DNA of 64,000 bases from Paenibacillus_AR mesotrionivorans (GTDB lineage Bacteria; Bacillota; Bacilli; Paenibacillales; NBRC-103111), in assembly GCF_046098205.1 (NCBI RefSeq), contig NZ_JBJURJ010000021.1, forward strand, positions 56,403-120,402, written 5' to 3'. Every line of letters starts with the position of its first letter. Position 1 is the stretch's first letter. Position numbers and translations under genes: made by a program. The notes beneath the pieces were generated by a model. It saw only the letters and a program-made list of their open reading frames with translations. It was not told the DNA's origin and did no database searches. This document shows positions 9,025 to 17,600 of this stretch, piece after piece.

Positions 9025-12000
9025 TTATTCCTCCTCATCCCGCGGCAGCCGCATAACGATCCTGGTGCCCCTGCCCGGCTCGGAGGCAATCTGCAGGGAG
9101 GCGCCGGGAATGGATTCCAGGCGGCGCCGGATATTGAGAATCCCGATGCCGACACCGTCGCCCGGTCTGCCTGCTCCCGTAATCCGGACGAGAACCTCCT
9201 GCGGGATGCCGGTGCCGTCGTCCTCAACGGTTACGCGCACACCTCCCTCATCCTTCTCCACCGTCAGGCTTACGGTCCCCCTGCCGTCCTGGTCGAAGAA
9301 GCCGTGCCGGATGGCATTTTCCACGAAGGGCTGGATGCAAAGGGACGGGATCGGAAATTCCTCCAGCTCTTTTTCCACATGGCTGACAAACTCGAACCGG
9401 TCGTCGAAGCGGGCGCGCTCAATGTCCACATAGGCCTCGATCAGCTCCAGCTCCCGGCTTAACGGCACCAGCAGCTCATGGCTGTCCACATCCAGAATAT
9501 ACCGCAGATACTGGCTGAGACGGGAGAGCAGATAAGCCGCCCTTTCCCCGTCGGTATAACAGAACGAGATGACACCGCTTAACGCATTGTACAGAAAATG
9601 CGGCTTGATCTGCGCCTGATGGAACGCCAGCTCATTGCGGATGGCCTCCTGGAAGGAGGATTTCATAGACAGCAGTGTCTGGATCCGGGCCAGCATGGTT
9701 TCCCCCTCGAAGGGTTTGGTCACATAATCGTTGGCGCCTGCAGCCAGGCCCAACGCAACATCCTGGGAACGGTCCTTGGCCGTTGCGAACAGAATGGGCA
9801 GCGAAAGGATCGAATGCTGCTCCCGGAGCATCCGGCACAGCTCGATGCCGGACATCTCGGGCATCATCACATCCAGAATAATCAGATCAATGTCCGGATG
9901 CCGGGCAATTTGAGCCAAGGCTTCCTTGGCGGACAAGGCGGAGAGCAGATTGTAGGGATAACGGCGCAGAATATTCAGTAAGGTATAAATATTGGAGGGT
10001 TCGTCATCCACGATCAGAATGGTCTCTTTGTACTCCCCCAGAACCTCCAATGGCTCCAGGAGGGCATTGGAATGGCGGCGCGGGAACTCTCCGCTTCCGT
10101 CCTCCGCGGAAGAAGCCGCAGCCTGCTCCACCGGCAGGCCGATCATCATCCGGGTGCCCTTGCCCGGCTCGGACCAGTCGATATCCAGGGAGCCATTCAT
10201 CCCTTCAGCCAGCTTGCGGCAGATGTACAGACCCACTCCCATTCCGGAGTACCCTTCTGCGGGCAAATCATAACCGAAGGGATCCTCTTTCTTCAGCAGC
10301 CTCCGCTGTTTGTCCGGTGCAATCCCTGCCCCCGTATCCTCTACGGCGATCAAGGCTGCATCCCCCGTTACCGTACTGCTCAACGTGATACTTCCCGTTA
10401 CCGTATACTTGATGGCATTATGCACCAGATTGTACAGCACCTGACGAAGGCGGTTCTCATCTGCCTGCACCCAAAGCGCAGCGGAGATTTCATTTTGCAG
10501 CACGACTTTTTTGCCGGCCAGCTCAAACTGCAGAATGTCCAGCACCATCTTCGCCACCGACCGGACGTTAACGGAGGTAATCTGCATCTTCATCTCCCCG
10601 TGACGCAGCCGTGTAACGTCGATTAAGTCCTGCATCAGCATCGACAGCTTGACGGAGATATCCTTTACCAGCCACAGGTCCTGCTGCTGCTTGGGGGAGA
10701 GTGCCTTCTCCCCCTCGTCCAGAAGGTGGGAGGTAATATTCATAATGGCGTTGAGCGGCGTGCGGATTTCATGGGAGGTCATAATCAGGAACTCATCCTT
10801 GGCCTGATTGGATGCTTCCAGCTGGCCAGTCAGCTTCTTGGTTTCCTCCATGGTACGGGCAAAACGGAACGCCAGCAGAATGTTCATCAGAATCGTGAAG
10901 ATGAGCGCTCCCAGCTTGCCGATAAAATCCGAGGACATCATGCTTTCCTTCGCCAGCGAGTCCGCCACCAGATAAATCAAGAGACACGCCACAGCCGCAA
11001 TAAACAGCAGCAGCTCCTTGCTTTCATAGCTTCCCTTCTGCCGCTGGGCATACAGCCTGGCCATTCCCAGCACCATATAAAACTCCACAAATGCCAGATA
11101 AAACATCACATAAAGCTTGATATCATTAAAAGCATGGTAAGGAATAACCGGTATGGTGGCAACGCATATCACCAGTGGCAAGATCAGAAGGGTTTGTGTC
11201 CGTTTGGACATCATCTTGCTGTTCAGAGAGCTGAAGAGCAGCACCGCTACCAGAGCAGAAAGGATAATCGTGATGTCCAGAAGCTTATAGATGAAGTCAA
11301 AGGGAATCTCAGGCAGCAGCCGCTGGGCAATTTTCTCGTCCTGCATAGTCTGCCCAATGGCGATCAGCACCAAGAACAGCCCGCAATACAGGTAGCTCCG
11401 GTCCTCCCGCCGGGGCAGATACTGCAGAAGCTGGTGGATGCCCACCAACGTGAAAATCATCACGCAGGCCAGATCCCCGCCCAGACTCAGCGCCGTCTGA
11501 ATGATCACATCCTTTTGGGCCCCGAACAAGATCGGTCTGGCAACTCCCCCATTAAAGAACACATGGTTAGAAACCTGAATCACAATCTCAATTTCGCCTT
11601 GATCCGATGAAAAAAACACCGTATAAGGCGTATTTCCCGGACGGTGCTCCTCCCGCGTATAAGCAGGGGTTCCGCTTTCGCCCTCCAGCTTTCCGTTAAT
11701 ATAGAGCTTATGGGCCATACGGATGTTGGTAATTTTAATGCCGTAGATGGTCTCCTCATTAGGCACCAGCACCTTAAGCCGGTAGGTGCCCGAACCCTTA
11801 GCATGGACACCGCCGTTCTCATGTTTACCCCGCCAGGTCCAGGGGGTCTCCAGATAGATGGTTTCCCCCGGCTGGCCCAGCATAGGGTCTCCCGGCTCCA
11901 GCAGCTTGTCCGGAACAAACTCCCATTCCCCGCTCAGCTGAGCCATCCCGCGCTCCGGAAGGCCAATTCCCCGCAGGTCAAGAACACCCTGCTGCGCCGG

Positions 12001-12105
12001 AGGTGCACCATTGTTCTCCACTAACCCTGTATATAACAACGTAACCAGCAGCATAAACGCCACCGTAACTGAGGTGATTCCAATCCATTTGCCCGCCGAT
12101 TTCAT
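9025..12105 (-). CDS. hybrid sensor kinase with two kinase modules (7TM, HisKA, REC, LytS-type)
   Basis: A 1026-residue membrane sensor. A first membrane segment (residues 9-28) is followed by an extracellular jelly-roll-like domain (LSGEWEF, TYRLKVLV, KLYINGKLEG). About seven membrane segments follow (about 205-410). A HisKA module has SHEIRTPLNAI with the acceptor His near 445, with N and G boxes (NLVHNAIKY, GMGVGLYI). A receiver domain follows with Asp near 745 (ILDVMMPEMSG). A second, LytS-type kinase has IKPHFLYNALS, His near 835, and its own ATPase domain (FVENAIRHG, GVGIGILNIRRRL). Two catalytic cores and an internal receiver in one chain suggest an internal phosphorelay (inference). 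GAGGGG lies eight bases before the ATG. Confidence 0.93.
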   Translation of the reverse strand: MKSAGKWIGITSVTVAFMLLVTLLYTGLVENNGAPPAQQGVLDLRGIGLPERGMAQLSGEWEFVPDKLLEPGDPMLGQPGETIYLETPWTWRGKHENGGVHAKGSGTYRLKVLVPNEETIYGIKITNIRMAHKLYINGKLEGESGTPAYTREEHRPGNTPYTVFFSSDQGEIEIVIQVSNHVFFNGGVARPILFGAQKDVIIQTALSLGGDLACVMIFTLVGIHQLLQYLPRREDRSYLYCGLFLVLIAIGQTMQDEKIAQRLLPEIPFDFIYKLLDITIILSALVAVLLFSSLNSKMMSKRTQTLLILPLVICVATIPVIPYHAFNDIKLYVMFYLAFVEFYMVLGMARLYAQRQKGSYESKELLLFIAAVACLLIYLVADSLAKESMMSSDFIGKLGALIFTILMNILLAFRFARTMEETKKLTGQLEASNQAKDEFLIMTSHEIRTPLNAIMNITSHLLDEGEKALSPKQQQDLWLVKDISVKLSMLMQDLIDVTRLRHGEMKMQITSVNVRSVAKMVLDILQFELAGKKVVLQNEISAALWVQADENRLRQVLYNLVHNAIKYTVTGSITLSSTVTGDAALIAVEDTGAGIAPDKQRRLLKKEDPFGYDLPAEGYSGMGVGLYICRKLAEGMNGSLDIDWSEPGKGTRMMIGLPVEQAAASSAEDGSGEFPRRHSNALLEPLEVLGEYKETILIVDDEPSNIYTLLNILRRYPYNLLSALSAKEALAQIARHPDIDLIILDVMMPEMSGIELCRMLREQHSILSLPILFATAKDRSQDVALGLAAGANDYVTKPFEGETMLARIQTLLSMKSSFQEAIRNELAFHQAQIKPHFLYNALSGVISFCYTDGERAAYLLSRLSQYLRYILDVDSHELLVPLSRELELIEAYVDIERARFDDRFEFVSHVEKELEEFPIPSLCIQPFVENAIRHGFFDQDGRGTVSLTVEKDEGGVRVTVEDDGTGIPQEVLVRITGAGRPGDGVGIGILNIRRRLESIPGASLQIASEPGRGTRIVMRLPRDEEE

Positions 12106-12435
12106 GATGACGCCCCTCTATAAATAAAAAAATCCGTCCGATTATATCATACGATAACAAGCTCACAAGAAACTCACAAGGGCAATATCTAACAATTTTC
12201 GACTTTCACAAAATAGATAGTAGTACACGGGACATATCCATAAAGCACAAGTACAGGACTATAATCAGGTGAACCGGAAGTTTGGCGTATTGTAGGAAGA
12301 GGTAAACGGAGGTTTTCCGGCAGGTTCGACAAGAACTGGTTGGAAATACCTGGTTCTTTTGTCCATTCAATGAACTTTCCGGAACATCTGAAGAAATTCT
12401 TATCTTTTTTTAAAGAGAAGGGGAGGAATTTGACT
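12106..12435. other. divergent intergenic region upstream of the riboswitch
   Basis: No convincing gene. The left end holds the kinase promoter. Further right is an imperfect long inverted repeat (GAACCGGAA near 12271, TTCCGGCAGGTTC near 12315) and a weak AAGAAC/GTTCTT hairpin followed by TTTTG near 12330-12360. I could not place a confident promoter for the riboswitch transcript. Confidence 0.5.
12141..12179 (-). promoter_or_regulatory. sensor kinase promoter with SARP-like direct repeats
   Basis: On the minus strand two perfect TTGTGAG heptamers (12179-12173 and 12168-12162) are separated by four bases. Downstream are TATGAT (12151-12146) and the overlapping TATAAT (12146-12141). TTGTGA with a 16-base spacer to TATAAT could serve as the -35. 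The arrangement matches the protease promoter (TTnTGAG-N4-TTnTGAG), suggesting autoregulation by the SARP-type response regulator. Confidence 0.65.
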
Positions 12436-12580
12436 CTGCGGGGAGAATACTTAGACTTGGAAAAAATAACATGCCGAATTCCCGTTTACGGGAAACGGGG
12501 GAACCACTCTGGGTGAATTGGTCTCGATGTACAGGGACCATAGGGAACCTTCAACCGAACCCTCCAGCTAACCTCGCAGG
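12436..12580 (+). ncRNA. c-di-AMP riboswitch (ydaO/yuaA type)
   Basis: The segment carries the conserved blocks of the ydaO class in order: TGCCGAATTC, GGGGGAACCA, GGGTGAATT, AGGGAACCTTC and finally CAGCTAACCTCGCAGGC. An outer stem can form between CTGCG (12436-12440) and CGCAG (12575-12579). The downstream gene is an NlpC/P60 cell wall hydrolase, a classic target. In known members c-di-AMP binding turns expression off. No terminator separates it from the gene; GGAAGGGG (12586-12593) follows directly, so control here may be translational (inference). Confidence 0.9.
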
Positions 12581-12601
12581 CACCAGGAAGGGGTTTACCT
12601 G

Positions 12602-13087
12602 TTGTTTTCATTCTTTAAAAAGTCTGTTGTCGCACTCGTCGCTGCCGTCATGCTGCTCAGTTTCTCGGCAGGCACCGCCTCGGCTGCCACCCCGTTGAAC
12701 GAGCAGATCGACGCCCTTATTGGAACCCCTTACAAATCCGGGGGAACTTCCACGAAGGGTTTCGATTGTTCGGGCTTCACCCAGTACCTGTTCGCCCAAT
12801 TCAATTTTGAATTGTCCCGCAGCTCCGTTTCCCAGAATGAAGAAGGCTACTGGATCCCTAAATCCGACCTTCGTCCCGGGGATTTGGTGTTCTTCAACAC
12901 CAGCGGTAAAGGCATTTCGCATGTGGGTGTCTACATCGGCGACGGAATGTTTGCCCATTCCGCCAGTGATGAGGGCGTAACCAAGAGCAGCCTGGATGAA
13001 TCCTACTACAAGAAACGCTATGTTTCGGCCCGTCGCGTGCTGTGGGAAGAGCTCTATACCCAGATGACCTCTGAACCCGCAGCGTAA
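12602..13087 (+). CDS. secreted NlpC/P60 peptidoglycan endopeptidase
   Basis: A 161-residue exported hydrolase that would cut peptide stems of peptidoglycan. It starts at a TTG placed eight bases after GGAAGGGG. Residues 1-29 are a signal peptide (VVALVAAVMLLSFSAGTASA). The rest is a single NlpC/P60 domain: catalytic Cys56 in FDCSGF, His107 in SHVGVYIG and a third polar residue, probably His119 in MFAHSA. RPGDLVFF is also typical. There is no SH3 or LysM targeting domain, so it is a minimal form. It sits alone behind the c-di-AMP riboswitch and ahead of a terminator. Cell wall hydrolases under this riboswitch link wall turnover to c-di-AMP and osmotic state. Confidence 0.95.
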   Translation: MFSFFKKSVVALVAAVMLLSFSAGTASAATPLNEQIDALIGTPYKSGGTSTKGFDCSGFTQYLFAQFNFELSRSSVSQNEEGYWIPKSDLRPGDLVFFNTSGKGISHVGVYIGDGMFAHSASDEGVTKSSLDESYYKKRYVSARRVLWEELYTQMTSEPAA

Positions 13088-13112
13088 CGTTGATTACCTC
13101 ACACCTTCTAGC

Positions 13113-13156
13113 AAACCCTGCCGTGATTCATCTCCGGCGGGGTTTGTTTTCTTTTT
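13113..13156 (+). terminator. intrinsic terminator after the NlpC/P60 gene
   Basis: The stem AAACCCTGCCG...CGGCGGGGTTT is followed by TGTTTTCTTTTT. Confidence 0.9.
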
Positions 13157-13186
13157 ACCCCCAAAGCCAGAAGATGAAACACCTCG

Positions 13187-13230
13187 TTTTAGTACCTGGT
13201 CTTGAAAAACCTCCGGTTAACATATATGAT
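13187..13230 (+). promoter_or_regulatory. fabV promoter overlapped by a FapR-type operator
   Basis: TTGAAA (13202-13207) and TATGAT (13225-13230) are separated by 17 bases, a strong sigma-A promoter. The sequence TTAGTACCTGGTCTTGAA over the -35 region closely matches the Bacillus FapR box (TTAGTACCTAGTCTTAAT). FapR represses membrane lipid genes until malonyl-CoA rises, so this gene is probably in the FapR regulon. Confidence 0.85.
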
Positions 13231-13276
13231 GAAGAACAAGGAATACCACATGATTTCAGGGAGGAACTCCTGCCAT

Positions 13277-14455
13277 ATGATCATTAAACCGAAAATACGC
13301 GGCTTTATCTGCACCACCGCCCATCCGGAAGGCTGCGCCGAAAGTGTGCGGCGCCAAATCGCTGCCGTACAGGCCAGAAAGCCTGTGACAGGAGCCAAAA
13401 AAGTGCTGGTCATCGGAGCATCCACCGGCTATGGCCTGGCGTCACGAATCGCCGCCGCCTTCGGTATGGGCGCCGATACCATCGGGCTTTTCTTCGAACG
13501 CCCGGCAACGGACGACCGCACAGCCACCGCAGGCTGGTACAACACGGCTGCCTTCGAGAAGGCTGCCCGTGAAGCGGGCCTGGTAGCGGAGAGCCTGAAC
13601 GGCGATGCCTTCTCCCAGGCCATTAAGGAAGAGGCTGTCCGTCTAATCCGGGAGAAGCTGGGCAAGGTGGATATGGTGGTCTACAGCGTTGCCGCCCCCC
13701 GCAGAACCGATCCTGTCACCGGAGAGGTGTACGGCTCTGTGCTGAAGCCCATCGGGCAATCGTTCTCCAACAAATCAGTGAATGTGCAGAACGGCGTGGT
13801 CAATGAAGTTACGATGGAGCCTGCCAGCGACGAGGAAATCCGGCAAACCATCAAGGTGATGGGCGGAGAGGACTGGATCCTGTGGATGCAGCTGCTGGCC
13901 CAAGAAGGCCTGGTGGCCGACAATGTGATTACACTCGCCTATTCCTATATCGGACCGGAGGTCACCCACGCCATTTATAAGGAAGGAACCATCGGACGGG
14001 CCAAGGAGGATCTGGAGGTGGCGGCGCGCCAAATCACAGCGGAGCTTGCTCCTTATGGCGGGCGTGCTTATGTTTCCGTAAATAAGGCGCTGGTTACCCA
14101 AGCCAGCTCGGCTATACCCGTGGTTCCCCTGTACATCTCCCTTCTGTACAAACAAATGAAGGCCCAGGGAACCCATGAGGGCTGCATCGAACAGATGGCC
14201 CGGATGATGGAGCGGATCTACGGAGCCGGGGGAGAGGTTGTCACCGACGCCGAAGGCCGCATCCGTATGGATGACTGGGAGATGGACGAGGGCATCCAAG
14301 CCGAGGTAAACAAGGCATGGTCGGCCATCACTACCGAAACCTTGCCCGAGCTGGGAGATCTGGAAGGATACCGTCAGGACTTCCTGCAGCTCTTCGGCTT
14401 CGGCTTCGACAACGTGGATTATGAGGCGGATGTCAATCCGAATGTGCAGCTTTAA
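13277..14455 (+). CDS. fabV: enoyl-ACP reductase FabV / trans-2-enoyl-CoA reductase
   Basis: NAD(P)H-dependent reductase of the last step of fatty acid elongation; a cytoplasmic enzyme of 392 residues, the usual FabV length. The start at 13277 gives the family N-terminus MIIKPKIRGFICTTAHP; an upstream in-frame ATG at 13202 lies inside the promoter and is rejected. The cofactor loop GASTGYG is at residues 47-53. The catalytic pair in the Y-X8-K arrangement is Tyr234 and Lys243 (YKEGTIGRAK). AGGGAGG lies 12 bases before the ATG. It is monocistronic, between two terminators. FabV is known to be insensitive to triclosan in several bacteria. The FapR box supports a role in lipid synthesis rather than butyrate-type fermentation. 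Confidence 0.95.
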   Translation: MIIKPKIRGFICTTAHPEGCAESVRRQIAAVQARKPVTGAKKVLVIGASTGYGLASRIAAAFGMGADTIGLFFERPATDDRTATAGWYNTAAFEKAAREAGLVAESLNGDAFSQAIKEEAVRLIREKLGKVDMVVYSVAAPRRTDPVTGEVYGSVLKPIGQSFSNKSVNVQNGVVNEVTMEPASDEEIRQTIKVMGGEDWILWMQLLAQEGLVADNVITLAYSYIGPEVTHAIYKEGTIGRAKEDLEVAARQITAELAPYGGRAYVSVNKALVTQASSAIPVVPLYISLLYKQMKAQGTHEGCIEQMARMMERIYGAGGEVVTDAEGRIRMDDWEMDEGIQAEVNKAWSAITTETLPELGDLEGYRQDFLQLFGFGFDNVDYEADVNPNVQL

Positions 14456-14486
14456 AGCCAATTAACCGCATAGCTATATGGGCGCA

Positions 14487-14528
14487 AACGCCCCCGCTTG
14501 TCCTCGAGGCAGGTGCGGGGCGTTTTTT
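14487..14528 (+). terminator. intrinsic terminator after fabV
   Basis: The stem AACGCCCCCGC...GCGGGGCGTT runs directly into TTTTTT. Confidence 0.9.
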
Positions 14529-14620
14529 GGCATCTCAAAAAATCCGTTGGCCGAATTCTTTTCCCATGTGCCGGCTCATAAGTATGTGGGGAGTTTGCAT
14601 ATGACGAAAAGGGTGAGAAC

Positions 14621-17600
14621 ATGCCGTTCCCGAGCAATGTCCAATTTACCCCCATTACTGTAGGCGGGAAGCCGCCCACAGCCAATGTGGACCCCGCTTT
14701 TCCCGCCAGTCTGGATATCGTGGGCAACAGCCAATTTCCTCCGGCCTATTTCGCCTATGACGGAAGGAACGTGTATTTCCGCTTCCGTTTACGAGGCGAT
14801 CCCCGATCCCGTACCGGGTTTTTGAACCAAACCTGGGGGGTTCTGCTGGATTTGAACAACAACCCGTCCAGCTACGAATGGATGTTCACGCTGAACGGAG
14901 GCACCAGCCAGATTAATCTGATCCAGAATACGTCGGTGGGCAGCAATCCGCTGACGGATCCCGCAGAGCGGAACAACTTCTCCCGGCCGGTGAACAATTT
15001 CGACCTGGCCCGGGCTACCCTCACCCAGGACGGCTCCAATTTTGGCGGTCAGGAAAATTACTTCCTGGATTACTTCGTGGATCAGGGCACCTTCTTCAGC
15101 CAGCTTGTCATTAACGCCAATACCGTGCTGCGATTTCTCTTTTTCACCTCAACGCTGGCTAATCAGGTAAACCGGGACTATCTGCCGTTTTCCGATCCCG
15201 TCACCTTGAATCAAGCCAACGTGCGGGCTCAGCTGTCTGTCTCCCAGTCCCTTGTGAACCCTCCGTCCGCTATTCCTTCCGGCAGCATCGCCAGCTTAAA
15301 CGGAAGATTTACCGTCTCGAATACGGGCTCCAGCGCCGCTTCCTCGGTATTCGCCACCATTCCTTTCCTGCCGGACAGAGTGGATTCCTTCCGGATTACA
15401 TCCGTCAACATCGGCAACGCCAACTTCAATGCGCTGACCTCCACCTTAAGCTGGAATATCGGGACGTTGGCCAGCGGCGCCACAGTGGAGCTGACCTATA
15501 ATCTGGGAGCGGTGTTCAACCAGGCGGGGACCCGGCCGTTCAATTCCTTTACCGTAACCGGCATCGACCAATTCACGGGCAATATGCTGCCGAACATTAC
15601 CGGCTCACTGGAGGTGGCCGTCCAAGCAGGAGGCAGCCTCTCGGGTCTCGTCCAGAACACCAACGGTTTGCCCCAGCCGGATGTAACTGTGACACTGACC
15701 GCCCAAGGCGGTACAGTCCCCGTATCATCCACGGTCACCAATAGTGACGGCGTATACAGCCTCACCAATGTGCCGCCGGGCAATTATATCCTTTCCCTCA
15801 CCAATCCGCTGTTTCTGCCCCAGAGCATCGATGTATCCATTGCCGCAAACACAGGAATTGTGCTGAACGTGCTGCTGCAGCCCCTGCCTGCCACACTGCA
15901 GGGCACGGTAACCTCAGCCTTGGACGGAGCTCCTGTTCCGGGTGCCGTACTGAACGTATCCAACCAAAGCAATGTGCGGATCGCTACGGTTACGACGGAT
16001 GCCAATGGGCAATACAGCCTCGGCAATTTACCCCCGGGCGTTTCCATTACGGTATCTGTGGCCGCTCCCAATTTTCAATTGCAGAATGCGGACTTTTTCC
16101 TGGATCCGGGTGCGACCCGCGTATTCAACCCGGTGCTGGCCCCCAGCCCCGCCAGTGTATCCGGCACCGTCTCCGGCGCAGACGGGCTGCCTATTGCCGG
16201 AGCCACTGTGACAGTTCTCGACCGGAACAGCAATGTGCAGGCCGAAACGGCTACCAATGTAAACGGACAATATACCATCAGTTCACTGGTGCCTGGAGCA
16301 GCCTATCAGATTCGGGCCACTGCTCCCTTCTTCCAAACCTCGCTTACCGGACTGCAGACCGCTCCGGGAGAAGCGGCCACCTTGAACTTTACACTGCAGC
16401 CTTCTCCGGGGAGCATAACCGGCACCGTCACAGAGGAAGGCACAGGACTGCCTCTGGAGGGCATTTCCGTACGCGTTTATGACAGCCGGGATTTGACGGT
16501 GAACACCACCCTGACGGATGCCGGCGGTCAATTTGCCATCACCTCTCTGCCCCCCGATTCGTATACACTGTTGTTTTCCTCATCCGTCTTTGCCGCCCGG
16601 ACCATCGGGGCAACGGTGCGGCCGGGAGAAAATACGGTTGTCAATGTCCGGCTGGTGCGGCTGACCGGCTCACTGGAGGGTATCGTCCGGAGGACAGACG
16701 GGCAACCGCTTGTTAGTGCAAACATTTCCGTGATTGACAACGGAACTGTGGTGGCCCGGGACACAACGGATGCCGAAGGCGAATTTATGATATCCGGTCT
16801 TTTCCCGAAGAGCTATACCGTCAATGCTGCAGCCGAAGGCTTTGCCACCAAAACACTGGGGGTCTTCATTCGCCCGCTGGAAACCTCCATACTGGAATTT
16901 GCGCTTGAATCTACTACGGGCATCATCCGCGGCGCGGTGACGGATTCCGCCGGGGCTCCCTTGGCCGGCGCTCTTATCGGCCTTAACAGCAATTTATTGG
17001 GTATCTCTATGCTGCGGGAGCGCACCGTTACCGACAACCAGGGGATCTTTCTCCTGCGGGACATTTCCCCCGGGGATTATGTGCTGAGCATTATGCTGCG
17101 GGGCTTCCAGAACGCCATTATCAGCACAACCGTAAGGGCGGATACGCTCACAGGCCTTTCCATCCCTCTTCTCCCTAACCCGGGCTCCATCCAAGGAACC
17201 GTGGTGGACGATGAAGGAGCTCCCATTGCCCCTGCAGTATCCGTCAATGTCCGGATTAACGACATCAACGGCGGGCTGGCCACCACACCTCCCGTGGATT
17301 CCGCCAGTCAGTTCCGGGCGGACGATTTGGCTCCCGGCACCTATTCGGTATATGCCTCGGCGACGGGATACCGGACGGAAAGCACAACGGTTACCGTCCT
17401 TTCGGGGGAAGAAACGGCGACCACAATCGTGCTGGCTCCTCTTCCCGGCTTTATCCAGGGAACCATTGCCGACAGGCAATCACGGCTTCCCATAGGAGGG
17501 GCTATGGTCAAGGCAGTGACCCAAAACGGCATCGTTCTCGGCACCGCCATGACAGACCAGAACGGTTTTTACCAAATTGACGGCCTCCGGCCGGGGAGCT

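Noticed and set aside
10726..11610. 294-codon plus-strand open frame opposite the sensor kinase
   Set aside because: Antisense shadow; the Gln/His-rich translation has no domain features.
13202..13276. Upstream ATG extending fabV by 25 codons
   Set aside because: It lies within the -35 of the promoter and the FapR operator; the family N-terminus begins at 13277.
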